64,000 nucleotides of DNA from Bacteroidota bacterium (GCA_023437305.1 JAEZGN010000019.1:1-64000); one strand, 5' to 3'. Positions 46,489 through 56,424 are shown, counted from the first letter of the stretch. Notes: generated from the sequence alone by a model not told the origin. A program made the numbers and translations.

Positions 46489-48393
46489 TTATTTCACTTC
46501 TTCAAAATCTACATCAGTTACATTATTGTCGCCTCCATTAGATTGGCTTCCGGTGTTACCTCCGGCTTGTTGTCCCGGATTAGCACCTGCTTGTTGCTGA
46601 TTGTATATGTTTTGGCTCAACTCCTGCATCAACTTCGTTAATTCATCCATAGCTGAATCAATAGCCGGAATATCTTGAGCTTTGTGAGCATCTCTTAATT
46701 TATTTAAAGCACCTTCGATAGAAGCTTTTTGTTCGGCAGGAATTTTATCTCCAAGGTCTTTCAATTGATTTTCTGTTTGGAAAATCACTGAATCAGCCTG
46801 ATTCAACTTATCTATTCTTTCTTTTTCTTTCTTATCCGCTTCTGCATTAGCTGCTGCTTCGTCTTTCATTCGTTGGATTTCAGCATCGCTAAGACCGGAA
46901 GAAGCTTCGATACGAATAGATTGTTCTTTACCTGTTTTTTTATCTTTTGCCGATACGCTAAGAATACCATTGGCATCAATGTCAAATGTAACTTCAATTT
47001 GAGGTTCTCCACGACGTGCCGGTAATATGCCGTCTAGGTTAAATACACCTATTTGCTTGTTATCTCTAGCCATTGGACGCTCTCCCTGTAATACAACAAT
47101 CTGTACAGAAGGCTGGTTGTCGGCAGCGGTAGAGAATGTCTCGCTCTTCTTCGTAGGAATAGTTGTATTAGCCTCAATCAGTTTGGTCATCACATTCCCC
47201 ATTGTTTCTATACCTAGAGAAAGCGGAGTAACATCAAGTAGCAATACATCTTTTACCTCACCTGTTAATACAGCACCCTGTATAGCAGCACCTACTGCAA
47301 CAACTTCATCCGGATTTACCCCTTTGGATGGAGTCTTTCCGAAGAATTTTTCAACCTCTGCTTGTACAGCAGGTATACGGGTAGAACCACCAACCAAGAT
47401 TACCTCGTCTATATCAGAAGGAGAATATCCTGCATCTTTCAACGATTGGCGGCATGGATCGATACATTTGCGGATTAGCGTGTCTGCTAATTGCTCAAAT
47501 TTAGCACGAGTTAGAGTTTTTACCAAGTGTTTTGGAATACCATTAACCGGCATAATATATGGCAAGTTGATTTCAGTAGAGGTAGTGCTTGAAAGCTCTA
47601 TTTTTGCTTTTTCTGCAGCCTCTTTTAGGCGTTGCAGAGCCATTGGATCCTTACGTAGATCTAGGCCTTCTTCACTCATAAATTCTTCAGCCAGCCAATT
47701 GATGATAACCTGGTCGAAGTCGTCACCACCAAGGTGAGTATCCCCATTGGTCGATTTTACTTCAAACACGCCGTCGCCTAGCTCTAGGATAGAGATATCA
47801 AATGTACCACCACCAAGGTCGAACACTGCAATTTTCATATCCTTGTGAGCCTTGTCAAGACCATAAGCAAGTGCAGCAGCTGTAGGCTCATTAACGATAC
47901 GTTGAACTTTAAGACCTGCAATCTCTCCGGCTTCTTTTGTAGCCTGACGTTGCGAGTCGCTAAAGTATGCAGGTACAGTAATAACTGCGTCTGTCACTTC
48001 TTGTCCAAGATAGTCTTCAGCTGTTTTTTTCATCTTTTGAAGGATCATCGCTGAAATTTCCTGAGGAGTATAAAGACGTCCGTCAATGTCTATACGTGGT
48101 GTATTGTTATCTCCTTTAACCACTTTATATGGTACACGGGTTACTTCGGTCTGAACCTGATCCCATGTTTCTCCCATAAATCTTTTTATGGAGTATATTG
48201 TTTTTTCCGGATTTGTGATAGCCTGACGTTTTGCGGGATCTCCAATTTTACGTTCATTTCCATCAACAAAAGCAACTACAGAAGGAGTTGTTCTTTTTCC
48301 TTCGTTGTTTGTAATAACGATAGGCTCGTTACCTTCCAACACAGCAACACAAGAGTTTGTGGTACCTAAGTCAATTCCTATAATTTTTCCCAT
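46489..48393 (-). CDS. dnaK: Molecular chaperone DnaK (Hsp70)
   Basis: DnaK is the ATP-dependent Hsp70 chaperone. The 634-residue protein has the N-terminal IGIDLGTTNSCVAV phosphate loop, the LGGGTFDISI and VNEPTAAALAYG motifs of the ATPase domain, the substrate-binding beta domain (about 390-500), a helical lid and a flexible Gly/Asn/Gln-rich tail ending in the conserved acidic DVDFEEVK. No dnaJ or grpE gene is adjacent. It is transcribed alone, with its own terminator. The apparent long reading frame on the opposite strand inside it is a by-product of its codon use. Confidence 0.98.
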   Translation of the reverse strand: MGKIIGIDLGTTNSCVAVLEGNEPIVITNNEGKRTTPSVVAFVDGNERKIGDPAKRQAITNPEKTIYSIKRFMGETWDQVQTEVTRVPYKVVKGDNNTPRIDIDGRLYTPQEISAMILQKMKKTAEDYLGQEVTDAVITVPAYFSDSQRQATKEAGEIAGLKVQRIVNEPTAAALAYGLDKAHKDMKIAVFDLGGGTFDISILELGDGVFEVKSTNGDTHLGGDDFDQVIINWLAEEFMSEEGLDLRKDPMALQRLKEAAEKAKIELSSTTSTEINLPYIMPVNGIPKHLVKTLTRAKFEQLADTLIRKCIDPCRQSLKDAGYSPSDIDEVILVGGSTRIPAVQAEVEKFFGKTPSKGVNPDEVVAVGAAIQGAVLTGEVKDVLLLDVTPLSLGIETMGNVMTKLIEANTTIPTKKSETFSTAADNQPSVQIVVLQGERPMARDNKQIGVFNLDGILPARRGEPQIEVTFDIDANGILSVSAKDKKTGKEQSIRIEASSGLSDAEIQRMKDEAAANAEADKKEKERIDKLNQADSVIFQTENQLKDLGDKIPAEQKASIEGALNKLRDAHKAQDIPAIDSAMDELTKLMQELSQNIYNQQQAGANPGQQAGGNTGSQSNGGDNNVTDVDFEEVK

Positions 48394-48797
48394 CTTATTT
48401 TATATTATTATATTGTTTCTAATTAATTTCTATTATTATTTCTTTCAATTCCTATTTCAATGACATTAGCCTTTGTTCAAAAGCTATGCCAAAATATAAG
48501 ATGACAATAAAAAAAGTAAAATATGACGATTTGTCAGAATTGATAGCGACTCTATTTCATGTGCTTAATATTCTTATCGGCAGCTTGTTATATATTCCTC
48601 GCTATGGATGTTCTTATTTTATATACGTTTAATGACTTTTATAGACTACATATAAGTATAATATGGCAAAATATTTTTTTTATAATAACTTAATTAAGTT
48701 CTAATACGTTTCTATCTCATAGGATAATAATCCGGCTTGTTATTAAATTAAACTTTTTGTAGATTTGAAGAGATTTAGAGCTTAAACAAATATATCA
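48394..48797. other. Divergent intergenic region between dnaK and rarA
   Basis: This 404-base AT-rich region has no convincing gene or RNA. It contains the rarA promoter near its right end. For dnaK I see no exact -7 box; a near match (TATATTTTGG on the minus strand, one extra T) is about 100 bases upstream of the start codon. Confidence 0.55.
48736..48767 (+). promoter_or_regulatory. Promoter of rarA
   Basis: CTTG (48736-48739) and TAGATTTG (48760-48767) with a 20-base spacer match the Bacteroidetes promoter pattern with one mismatch in the -33 element. The start of transcription would be about 25 bases before the ATG at 48798. Confidence 0.65.
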
Positions 48798-50066
48798 ATG
48801 AGCCAACCTTTAGCAGAGCGGTTACGTCCGCGTAATCTTGAAGAATATATAGGACAAAAACATTTAGTAGGAGAGGGTGCTATTCTCCGAAAGATGATAG
48901 AGTCGGGCAGAGTCCCTTCATTTTTACTATGGGGGCCTCCCGGAGTGGGCAAAACTACATTGGCTCAGATAATAGCAAATACACTTGATACTCCTTTTTA
49001 TACTCTTAGCGCCATAAATTCGGGAGTAAAAGATGTGCGTGAAGTGATTGAACAAGCTAAAAAAAGTCAATTTTTTAATACCAAAAGTCCAATTCTGTTT
49101 ATTGATGAAATCCATCGTTTTTCTAAATCGCAACAAGACTCTTTGCTAGGTGCCGTAGAAACTGGAGTAATAACATTGATCGGTGCAACTACTGAAAATC
49201 CTTCGTTCGAGGTTATTCGCCCGCTGTTGTCACGTTGTCAGGTTTATGTCTTACAATCCTTAGGAAAAGAAGATCTGGAAGAGCTGGCTCATAGAGCATT
49301 AACTCAAGACGTAATACTTAAAGACAGGGATATAGAACTTAAAGAAACGGATGCAATTTTACGCTTTTCGGGAGGTGATGCTCGTAAACTCTTGAATATA
49401 CTCGATTTAGTAATTTCATCCGAAACAAATGATAAGATTACGATAACCGATAAGTTGGTAACAGAGCGTTTGCAAGAAAATCCGGCAGCATACGATAAAG
49501 GAGGGGAAATGCATTATGACATTATTTCTGCTTTTATAAAGTCGATAAGAGGGAGTGATCCCGATGCTGCTATTTATTGGTTGGCACGAATGGTGGCCGG
49601 AGGCGAAGACCCGAAATTTATAGCACGTCGTCTCGTAATTTCTGCTGCAGAAGATATCGGATTAGCAAATCCGAATGCTTTATTGTTAGCTAATGCATGT
49701 TTCGAAGCGTTGCATAAAATTGGTTGGCCCGAAGGACGTATTGTATTGGCCGAAACTACCATATATCTGGCAACATCTCCTAAGAGTAATTCGGCATACA
49801 TGTCGATAGACGAAGCTATTGCCTTAGTAAATGAGACAGGGAATCTACCTGTACCATTACATTTGCGGAATGCTCCTACTCAGTTGATGAAGGAACTGAA
49901 TTACGGAAAAGAATATAAATATGCACATAGCTTTGAAAATAACTTTGTACAACAAGATTATGTGCCTAAAGAGATAAAGGGTAGACAATTTTGGAAACCC
50001 CAGCAGAATGCATCTGAAAGTAAAATTGTGGAATGGCTCAAAAAGCTCTGGAAAGATCGATATTAA
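48798..50066 (+). CDS. rarA: Replication-associated recombination protein RarA (MgsA)
   Basis: RarA is a AAA+ ATPase related to clamp loaders that acts at stalled replication forks. The 422-residue protein starts with the family motif PLAERLRPRNLEEYIGQKHL, then Walker A GPPGVGKTT (46-54), Walker B FIDEIHRF, and sensor motif GATTENPSFEV. The C-terminal part has the tetramerisation domain (DPDAAIYWLARMVAGGEDP). It has its own promoter and no obvious operon partner. Confidence 0.95.
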   Translation: MSQPLAERLRPRNLEEYIGQKHLVGEGAILRKMIESGRVPSFLLWGPPGVGKTTLAQIIANTLDTPFYTLSAINSGVKDVREVIEQAKKSQFFNTKSPILFIDEIHRFSKSQQDSLLGAVETGVITLIGATTENPSFEVIRPLLSRCQVYVLQSLGKEDLEELAHRALTQDVILKDRDIELKETDAILRFSGGDARKLLNILDLVISSETNDKITITDKLVTERLQENPAAYDKGGEMHYDIISAFIKSIRGSDPDAAIYWLARMVAGGEDPKFIARRLVISAAEDIGLANPNALLLANACFEALHKIGWPEGRIVLAETTIYLATSPKSNSAYMSIDEAIALVNETGNLPVPLHLRNAPTQLMKELNYGKEYKYAHSFENNFVQQDYVPKEIKGRQFWKPQQNASESKIVEWLKKLWKDRY

Positions 50067-50170
50067 GCGCTTGTTCAAGTATTATTTTTAAGAATTTAAA
50101 TTATCTAATAATAGGATTGCTTTTATATTTATAGTTAAAAAGTAACATACAAAAACATACAATTAGCTGT

Positions 50171-50178
50171 TACTTTTG
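50171..50178 (+). promoter_or_regulatory. Promoter -7 element before plug-family gene
   Basis: TACTTTTG matches TAnnTTTG. No clear -33 TTTG is seen. It overlaps an in-frame TTG codon at 50176, so that TTG cannot start the protein; the start is the ATG at 50221. Confidence 0.5.
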
Positions 50179-50220
50179 TCACTTTTTGAAAAGGTCTCTG
50201 CAACAATTAAGTTTAGAATA

Positions 50221-51486
50221 ATGAATAATAAACTATTGCTATTTTTCTCTATAATCTTTTATTTAACGAGTACATATACTTTTTCGCAAGTCTATCATAC
50301 CCAGGCAATATCAGATGATATATATACGGTACAGGTAAATAAAAATAATGATTGGAGTGCATATCCCATCATCGCATTGAATGGCAATGATTATGTACAT
50401 ATTAGTTTCGATCGTATTTCTGAAGACTCAATGAATCGTTTACGTTATCGGATAATCCATTGCGATGCATACTGGAAAAGAAGCAGTGGCATATCCGAGA
50501 TAGATTATCTAAGTGGATTCAATGATAACCCGATAGATGATTATGCCTCTTCTTTAAATACAACCGTAGAATATACCCACTTTGCTATTAATATACCTAA
50601 TAATGATGTGAATGTCAAATTATCAGGAAATTATGTTGTTGAAGTCTACGAAGATGGTACTCCTGACGAAGTTTTACTTACTGCTTGTTTCTCCGTCGTA
50701 GATACACAAGTAAGTATAGCTCCTAGCATCACTTCTAATACGGATATTGACACAAATAAGGGGCATCAACAGTTGTCTTTTACTATATTGCATCAGAATC
50801 TTAATATAAGAGATCCTTTTAATGAGCTAAAAATCTTTGCTTGGCAAAACAACCGCCTCGACACAGAACGGCGCCAAATAAAGCCTACTTATGTGGGTTC
50901 TGATAAGCTAATATACGAACACAATCGGGATCTGATATTTGAAGCAGGAAATGAATACCGTCGATTTGAGACATCCAGTTATAGATACAATGGTTTGAAT
51001 GTTGATCATATTGAATACAATCGTCCTAATTATACGATGTACATCGTTCCTGATAAAATCAGAGCCGGTAGGTCATATAGTTATGATCAAGATCAAAATG
51101 GAAGATTTTATATTAGAAGTAACGATACGAATGATAGTGAAGTAGAGTCTGACTATTTTAATACTGTATTTACTCTGCCAATGGATAGTCCGATAGGCGA
51201 GGATATTTTCATTAATGGAAACTTTACAGATAATAGCTTCACCGACAAATACAGAATGATATATGATCAAGAGAACAGACAATATTATATAGTTCTGCTT
51301 TTAAAGCAAGGTTTGTATAATTATCAATATCTGACTAAATCGGGAACCAGTTACTCAACAGCAAAAATAGAAGGTAATTACTTTGAAGCAGAGAATGAAT
51401 ATCAGGTGTTTGTCTACTATCGTCCTTCCGGACAACGTTACGACAGCCTCATCGGCATACAAAATATTCAATCAAGAAGTAAATAA
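50221..51486 (+). CDS. T9SS plug-protein family protein (former DUF5103)
   Basis: This 421-residue exported protein has a signal peptide ending near TFSQVYHT (about 22). It has the DUF5103 pattern: YPIIALNGNDYVHISFDRIS near the N-terminus, YRIIHCDAYWKRS (about 70), and a C-terminal beta domain with FINGNFTDNSF. DUF5103 corresponds to the plug protein that closes the SprA translocon of the type IX secretion system. Homologues occur widely in Bacteroidota, including some without full T9SS, and no T9SS gene is nearby. The ATG at 50221 was chosen because the upstream TTG lies in the promoter box. Confidence 0.8.
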   Translation: MNNKLLLFFSIIFYLTSTYTFSQVYHTQAISDDIYTVQVNKNNDWSAYPIIALNGNDYVHISFDRISEDSMNRLRYRIIHCDAYWKRSSGISEIDYLSGFNDNPIDDYASSLNTTVEYTHFAINIPNNDVNVKLSGNYVVEVYEDGTPDEVLLTACFSVVDTQVSIAPSITSNTDIDTNKGHQQLSFTILHQNLNIRDPFNELKIFAWQNNRLDTERRQIKPTYVGSDKLIYEHNRDLIFEAGNEYRRFETSSYRYNGLNVDHIEYNRPNYTMYIVPDKIRAGRSYSYDQDQNGRFYIRSNDTNDSEVESDYFNTVFTLPMDSPIGEDIFINGNFTDNSFTDKYRMIYDQENRQYYIVLLLKQGLYNYQYLTKSGTSYSTAKIEGNYFEAENEYQVFVYYRPSGQRYDSLIGIQNIQSRSK

Positions 51487-51505
51487 GGTGATTAACCTAA
51501 ATAAG

Positions 51506-51540
51506 AAATCCTCTTTATGCAAATGCGTAAAGAGGATTTT
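51506..51540. terminator. Bidirectional terminator between plug gene and speA
   Basis: AAATCCTCTTTATGC (51506-51520) pairs with GCGTAAAGAGGATTT (51525-51539) with one G-U pair and a 4-base loop. A/T tracts on both sides serve the two convergent genes. Confidence 0.88.
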
Positions 51541-51562
51541 AATATATATGCTTATACTTTAA

Positions 51563-53455
51563 TTACTCAAGATAAGTGTATCCATAAAGTCCTGAACGAT
51601 AGTTTGATAGAAACTCTTTTCCTTCTTCTACTGTTATTGTTCCTTGTTTAACACTCGAAGTAACCCATGTCTCAACTGTGCGGACAAGTTTCTTGGCGTT
51701 GTATTGAGCATAGTCTAATACTTCCGCAACGGTTTCACCGTCTATCATTTGCTCTATTTTGTATCCGTCTTTATCAACTGATATATGAACCGCATTTGTA
51801 TCTCCAAACAGGTTGTGAAGATCGCCCAATATTTCCTGATAGGCACCCACAAGGAATACTCCTAGGTAATATGATTCGTTTTTCTTCATGCTATGTACCG
51901 GCAAGTATGATGACTGATTACCGTTGGAGATAAAGTTATCTATCTTTCCGTCAGAGTCACAAGTTACATCCTGTAGTGTTGCTGTTCTATCCGGCTTTTC
52001 GTCCAATCTATGGATTGGTATGATAGGGAAAATCTGGTCAATAGCCCAAGAGTCTGGTAACGACTGAAATAGAGAGAAATTACAGAAATATTTATCCGGT
52101 AATAGCTTCGATAATTGCTTCAACTCTTCAGGAGCATGCTTTGCTCTGCCTGCAATTTGGAATATTTCGCGGGCAATAGAGAAATAGAGGCGTTCTACTT
52201 GAGCTCTTGTTTTCAATGTCAACATACCCAAACTAAATAAGTCCAACGCTTCTTCACGAATCTGTTGTGCGTCGTGCCATGCCTCTAACATACGCGATTG
52301 GCTAAGATCGTCCCATATTTGATAAAGCTCCTTAACGAGTTCATGGTCATCCTCAGACAACTCTTTATCTTCATCCCACTCAGGCAAAGTGGCTGTTTCC
52401 AACACTTCAAATACCAGAATAGAGTGATGTGCTGTAAGCGATCTCCCCGATTCTGTTATAATATTAGGATGCGGAATGCTATTCTTATCGGCTGCATCTA
52501 CCATTGTAGCGATAGAGTCATTCACATACTCTTGTATCGAGTAGTTTACACTACTTTCGTTATAAGAAGAACGTGTACCGTCGTAGTCAACACCCAGTCC
52601 TCCACCAATATCTACAAACTCCACCTTGAAGCCCATTGCATGCAGCTGTACATAGAATTGAGCGGCTTCACGTAAAGCTGTTTTTATCCGGCGAATTTTG
52701 GTAATCTGGCTTCCAATATGGAAGTGAATAAGACGTAAAGAATCCTGCATATTTGCTTTTTCAAGATATGCTAAAGCTTCTAACAGCTCACTGGAGTTCA
52801 ATCCGAATTTACTTCCATCGCCACCTGATTCTTCCCATTTACCACTACCGGAACTAGCCAGCTTGATACGGATACCAATATTTGGTGTTATCTTTAATCT
52901 TTTAGCTATTTTGGCTATTAGCGGTATCTCATTTAGTTTTTCAACTACAATGAATATATGTTTACCCATCTTTTGTGCCAATAAAGCTAACTCAATATAG
53001 CTTTCGTCCTTATATCCATTACAGATTATAAGCGAGTCAGAATCGGTGTTAATTGCTATAACGGCATGAAGCTCAGGTTTAGAACCAGCTTCCAGTCCGA
53101 TATTGAATTTCTTTCCGTGGCTGATAAGTTCTTCTACTACCGGGCGCATTTGATTTACCTTAATAGGGTATATTATATGGTTTTGCCCTTTGTATTCGTA
53201 TTCTTCGGCAGCCTGTTTAAAGCACGTGGAAATTTTTTCGATACGATTATCCAGAATATCCGGAAAACGAATCAAAACAGGAGCTGACACATCGCGAAGC
53301 TGCAATTCGTCCATCAGTTCTTTTAAATCAACAGCCACCCCGTCTTTTCTCGGAGTTACAACAACGTTACCTTTCTCATTAACAGAAAAGTAATTAATAC
53401 CCCAGCCTGCGATGTTATACAACTCAGCTGAGTCTTCGATGCGCCATTTTCTCAT
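51563..53455 (-). CDS. speA: Biosynthetic arginine decarboxylase
   Basis: SpeA converts arginine to agmatine, the first step of one polyamine route, using PLP. The 630-residue enzyme has the PLP lysine in the YPIKVNQ motif (Lys99), a TIM-barrel domain with GLEAGSKPEL and LIHFHIGSQI, the VDIGGGLGVDYDG phosphate-binding motif, and the C-terminal GAYQEILGDLHNLFGDTNAVH motif typical of fold III decarboxylases. The length is normal for SpeA. It is a single gene that converges on the plug-family gene; a weakly linked GyrI-like gene lies 24 bases upstream. Confidence 0.96.
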   Translation of the reverse strand: MRKWRIEDSAELYNIAGWGINYFSVNEKGNVVVTPRKDGVAVDLKELMDELQLRDVSAPVLIRFPDILDNRIEKISTCFKQAAEEYEYKGQNHIIYPIKVNQMRPVVEELISHGKKFNIGLEAGSKPELHAVIAINTDSDSLIICNGYKDESYIELALLAQKMGKHIFIVVEKLNEIPLIAKIAKRLKITPNIGIRIKLASSGSGKWEESGGDGSKFGLNSSELLEALAYLEKANMQDSLRLIHFHIGSQITKIRRIKTALREAAQFYVQLHAMGFKVEFVDIGGGLGVDYDGTRSSYNESSVNYSIQEYVNDSIATMVDAADKNSIPHPNIITESGRSLTAHHSILVFEVLETATLPEWDEDKELSEDDHELVKELYQIWDDLSQSRMLEAWHDAQQIREEALDLFSLGMLTLKTRAQVERLYFSIAREIFQIAGRAKHAPEELKQLSKLLPDKYFCNFSLFQSLPDSWAIDQIFPIIPIHRLDEKPDRTATLQDVTCDSDGKIDNFISNGNQSSYLPVHSMKKNESYYLGVFLVGAYQEILGDLHNLFGDTNAVHISVDKDGYKIEQMIDGETVAEVLDYAQYNAKKLVRTVETWVTSSVKQGTITVEEGKEFLSNYRSGLYGYTYLE

Positions 53456-53479
53456 TCTTTGTGTAAAGTGATAATTTAT

Positions 53480-53947
53480 TTAAATAGATAAATATGTTGT
53501 TATTTTAGCATTCTTAGGGTCTTTCGACTCCTCACCATAGATATCGAAATCTGCTAAATAACGTCTTTTTATATTAGACTGCCAAATATGTGCCCAAGTT
53601 TTACCTATGGCATAAGGCAGTTCACCTTCCGAAAGGTACTTATAATATTTCGATTCCGGTATTTCTTTGAATGTTAACCCTAGATTTGTTGGTATTCCTT
53701 CGATACTCGAAACCTTATAACCTAATACAGTAGTATATTCTCCTGTATAATCACTCTCATAATCTGTATAAATGCAATAGATGTCATTAGATACTTTATT
53801 GGGCATCAGTTGCTGTATATAAGCGTTACGGAAAAAAACTTCCCATAGCTTTGCAATATCCTCTTGCGATTGATGGTTCTGATTCGTGGTACGGACTGAT
53901 ATTCCTACAACCACAAACTTGTTCAGAGTGACTTCTTCACGATTCAT
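53480..53947 (-). CDS. GyrI-like / AraC effector-binding domain protein
   Basis: This 155-residue protein starts at the ATG at 53947; a longer in-frame start would overlap the upstream gene. It has only an effector-binding domain (family GyrI/SbmC or the C-terminal domain of AraC-type regulators): strands around KFVVVGISVRT, IAKLWEVFF, and the C-terminal YAIGKTWAHIWQSNI...YLADFDIYGEE. No DNA-binding domain is present. Such stand-alone proteins bind small hydrophobic ligands. It starts 2 bases after the stop codon of the flavin reductase-like gene and forms one operon with it. Confidence 0.75.
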   Translation of the reverse strand: MNREEVTLNKFVVVGISVRTTNQNHQSQEDIAKLWEVFFRNAYIQQLMPNKVSNDIYCIYTDYESDYTGEYTTVLGYKVSSIEGIPTNLGLTFKEIPESKYYKYLSEGELPYAIGKTWAHIWQSNIKRRYLADFDIYGEESKDPKNAKITTYLSI

Positions 53948-53949
53948 CC

Positions 53950-54459
53950 TTATTTCCTCTTTAAGATATTTGTTACTTCCGCAATATACAAGTAATGAAA
54001 ATCCTTTTCGGGATACCACCTGTCGATGATATCTTTTTCAAGAAAAGCATCTTCCTGAATGCGCTGAACAAAAAGTTTTTTGACAAAAATAGCTGTTTCG
54101 GCTTCCATAAAATATGGTATATGTTTATCGAAAGCAATATTTAGTCCGGCTTTTGAGATTTTGTTTTCATCACGTCCCGATACTTTACCTAAATAACTTA
54201 AGTCCTTTAAGTATTTTTTATCAAAGAAAGTAAGAGAGAAAGATTCAGTACTTTCTACAAACTCCCTTGTGTATCTTTGAGGACGTATAACAACAAATAC
54301 TACTTCTTTGTTCCACATCACACCGTATCCTCCCCAACTTGCAGTCATTGTATTCACTATACCATCGGGCTTAGATGCAGTAACGAGCATCCATTTGTTT
54401 TTTAGCCCAAATGAATCGGGAGTAAAATCTTTTATATCTATTTTTTCAAAGGATGTCAT
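53950..54459 (-). CDS. Flavin reductase-like FMN-binding split-barrel protein
   Basis: This protein has 169 residues from the ATG at 54459; a TTG at 54480 is also in frame. The sequence has the flavin reductase-like split barrel pattern: KNKWMLVTASKPDGIVNTMTASWGGYGVMW at the FMN site, then FVVIRPQRYTREFVESTESFSLTFF and a C-terminal GKVSGRDENK turn. It probably binds FMN and transfers electrons from NAD(P)H. A TACTTTTG -7 box on the minus strand (54492-54499) gives a very short leader. It is translationally coupled with the GyrI-like gene. Confidence 0.8.
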   Translation of the reverse strand: MTSFEKIDIKDFTPDSFGLKNKWMLVTASKPDGIVNTMTASWGGYGVMWNKEVVFVVIRPQRYTREFVESTESFSLTFFDKKYLKDLSYLGKVSGRDENKISKAGLNIAFDKHIPYFMEAETAIFVKKLFVQRIQEDAFLEKDIIDRWYPEKDFHYLYIAEVTNILKRK

Positions 54460-54491
54460 GATTGTCAATACCGTTTTCAACTAAAAAGTAA

Positions 54492-54499
54492 CAAAAGTA
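54492..54499 (-). promoter_or_regulatory. Promoter -7 element for flavin reductase-like gene
   Basis: On the minus strand this reads TACTTTTG, a match to TAnnTTTG. No clear -33 element was seen. The predicted start of transcription is about 25 bases before the ATG at 54459, which supports that ATG rather than the TTG at 54480. Confidence 0.45.
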
Positions 54500-54572
54500 A
54501 CAGTTTTTAGACTGTTTCTAGATGTCACTTTATTATTTCTAAACTAATTCTAATGATCTGTATAAAGATAAT

Positions 54573-56360
54573 TTAATCCAGTTTCAATACAGCTAAGAAA
54601 GCTTTTTGAGGAACTTCTACATTTCCTACCTGCTTCATCCGTTTTTTACCTTCTTTTTGTTTTTCTAGAAGTTTACGCTTACGAGAGATGTCACCACCAT
54701 AACATTTCGCCGTAACATCTTTACGTACGGCTTTGATAGTTTCACGCGCGATAATTTTAGCTCCGATAGCAGCCTGTATCGCTATATCAAATTGTTGACG
54801 AGGGATTAGTTCTCTCAATTTTTCACACATGCGACGACCGAAGTTTACGGCATTGTCAACATGAGTAAGTGTAGAGAGAGCATCTACAGATTCACCATTT
54901 AATAGTATATCAAGTTTTACAAGTTTCGATTCACGATAGTCATGCATATGATAATCGAATGAAGCATATCCTTTCGAGATACTTTTCAGTTTATCGTAAA
55001 AATCGATAACAATCTCACCTAATGGTATATCATATATGATTTCGACACGATCTCCAGAAATATATTCTTGTTTGATAAGGATGCCTCGTTTGCCCAAACA
55101 TAAAGTCATGATAGCTCCTATATAGGTGGTATTGGTGATTACCGAAGCACGTATATAGGGTTCTTCTATATAATCTATAAGAGTAGGGTCGGGGAGTCCT
55201 GCCGGATTGTGAACCTCTTTCGTGTTTCCTTTCTTGTCGTGAACGATATAAGAAACGTTCGGAACAGTTGTGATCACATCCATGTTGAATTCCCGGTCGA
55301 GGCGTTCCTGTATAATCTCCATATGCAAAAGGCCCAAGAATCCGCAACGGAAACCAAACCCTAAAGCAACAGATGATTCCGGCTGAAAAGTAAGAGAGGC
55401 ATCATTCAATTGAAGTTTCTCTAAAGATGAGCGTAAGTCTTCAAAGTCTTCGCTATCGATAGGATAAACTCCGGCAAAAACCATTGGCTTAACCTCCTCA
55501 AAGCCTTCGATCGCTTTGTCGCATGCCCCTTTTACATGGGTGATTGTGTCACCTACTTTTACTTCTTTCGAAGTTTTGATCCCTGAAATTATATAACCAA
55601 CGTCACCACACCTGACTTCATTACGCGGAGACATATCCAGTTTTAGTACACCTACTTCGTCAGCATCATATTCTTTCCCTGTTGCAAAGAATTTTACAAG
55701 ATCGCCTTTTTTTATTGTACCATTCACTACTTTATAATAAGCAATGATACCACGAAAAGAGTTAAAAACTGAATCAAAAATCAGCGCTTGCAATGGAGCT
55801 TCGGGATCACCTTGCGGTGCCGGTATTCGTTCTATAATTGAATCCAGTATGGTATAAACGCCTTCTCCTGTTTTACCACTGGCACGTATTATATCCTCTT
55901 TTTTTACACCTAACAGTTCTATAATCTGATCTTCAACTTCATCAGGCATAGCACTTGGCAGGTCTATTTTATTCAGAATAGGAATAATCTCTAGATCATG
56001 CTCTATTGCCATATACAGGTTTGATATTGTTTGTGCCTGTATCCCTTGTGCAGCGTCTACGATTAATAATGCGCCTTCACATGCTGCTATAGATCGTGAA
56101 ACTTCATACGAAAAATCTACGTGTCCGGGAGTATCAATCAGATTAAGAATATATTTTTCGCCTTTATATACATATTCCATCTGTATGGCATGGCTTTTTA
56201 TAGTGATGCCACGCTCACGTTCCAGATCCATGTTATCAAGTACCTGAGCCTGCAAGTCTTTGCCTTCAACAGTCTTTGTATATTCTAAAAGCCTGTCAGC
56301 AAGGGTACTTTTACCATGATCAATATGTGCTATAATGCAAAAATTTCGTATTTTATCCAT
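54573..56360 (-). CDS. lepA: Elongation factor 4 (LepA), ribosome-associated GTPase
   Basis: LepA is a translational GTPase that acts on stalled or late-assembling ribosomes. The 595-residue protein from the ATG at 56360 has the G1 motif AHIDHGKST, G3 DTPGH, G4 NKID, the EF-G-like domains and the LepA-specific C-terminal domain (LLNGESVDALSTLTH and KKRMKQVGNVEVPQKAF). A longer in-frame start at 56435 would extend into the promoter -7 box (56425-56432), so the internal ATG is correct. It is transcribed alone. Confidence 0.97.
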   Translation of the reverse strand: MDKIRNFCIIAHIDHGKSTLADRLLEYTKTVEGKDLQAQVLDNMDLERERGITIKSHAIQMEYVYKGEKYILNLIDTPGHVDFSYEVSRSIAACEGALLIVDAAQGIQAQTISNLYMAIEHDLEIIPILNKIDLPSAMPDEVEDQIIELLGVKKEDIIRASGKTGEGVYTILDSIIERIPAPQGDPEAPLQALIFDSVFNSFRGIIAYYKVVNGTIKKGDLVKFFATGKEYDADEVGVLKLDMSPRNEVRCGDVGYIISGIKTSKEVKVGDTITHVKGACDKAIEGFEEVKPMVFAGVYPIDSEDFEDLRSSLEKLQLNDASLTFQPESSVALGFGFRCGFLGLLHMEIIQERLDREFNMDVITTVPNVSYIVHDKKGNTKEVHNPAGLPDPTLIDYIEEPYIRASVITNTTYIGAIMTLCLGKRGILIKQEYISGDRVEIIYDIPLGEIVIDFYDKLKSISKGYASFDYHMHDYRESKLVKLDILLNGESVDALSTLTHVDNAVNFGRRMCEKLRELIPRQQFDIAIQAAIGAKIIARETIKAVRKDVTAKCYGGDISRKRKLLEKQKEGKKRMKQVGNVEVPQKAFLAVLKLD

Positions 56361-56424
56361 TCTGTAATAAATCTTCTTTTTGGTGTATCGATTTGGAATA
56401 AATATACTACCCCAAATTAGGCTG

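Noticed and set aside
47027..47737. Long reading frame (236 codons) on the plus strand opposite dnaK
   Set aside because: It lies fully inside dnaK on the opposite strand and its product has no recognisable features. Highly expressed genes often give open antisense frames.
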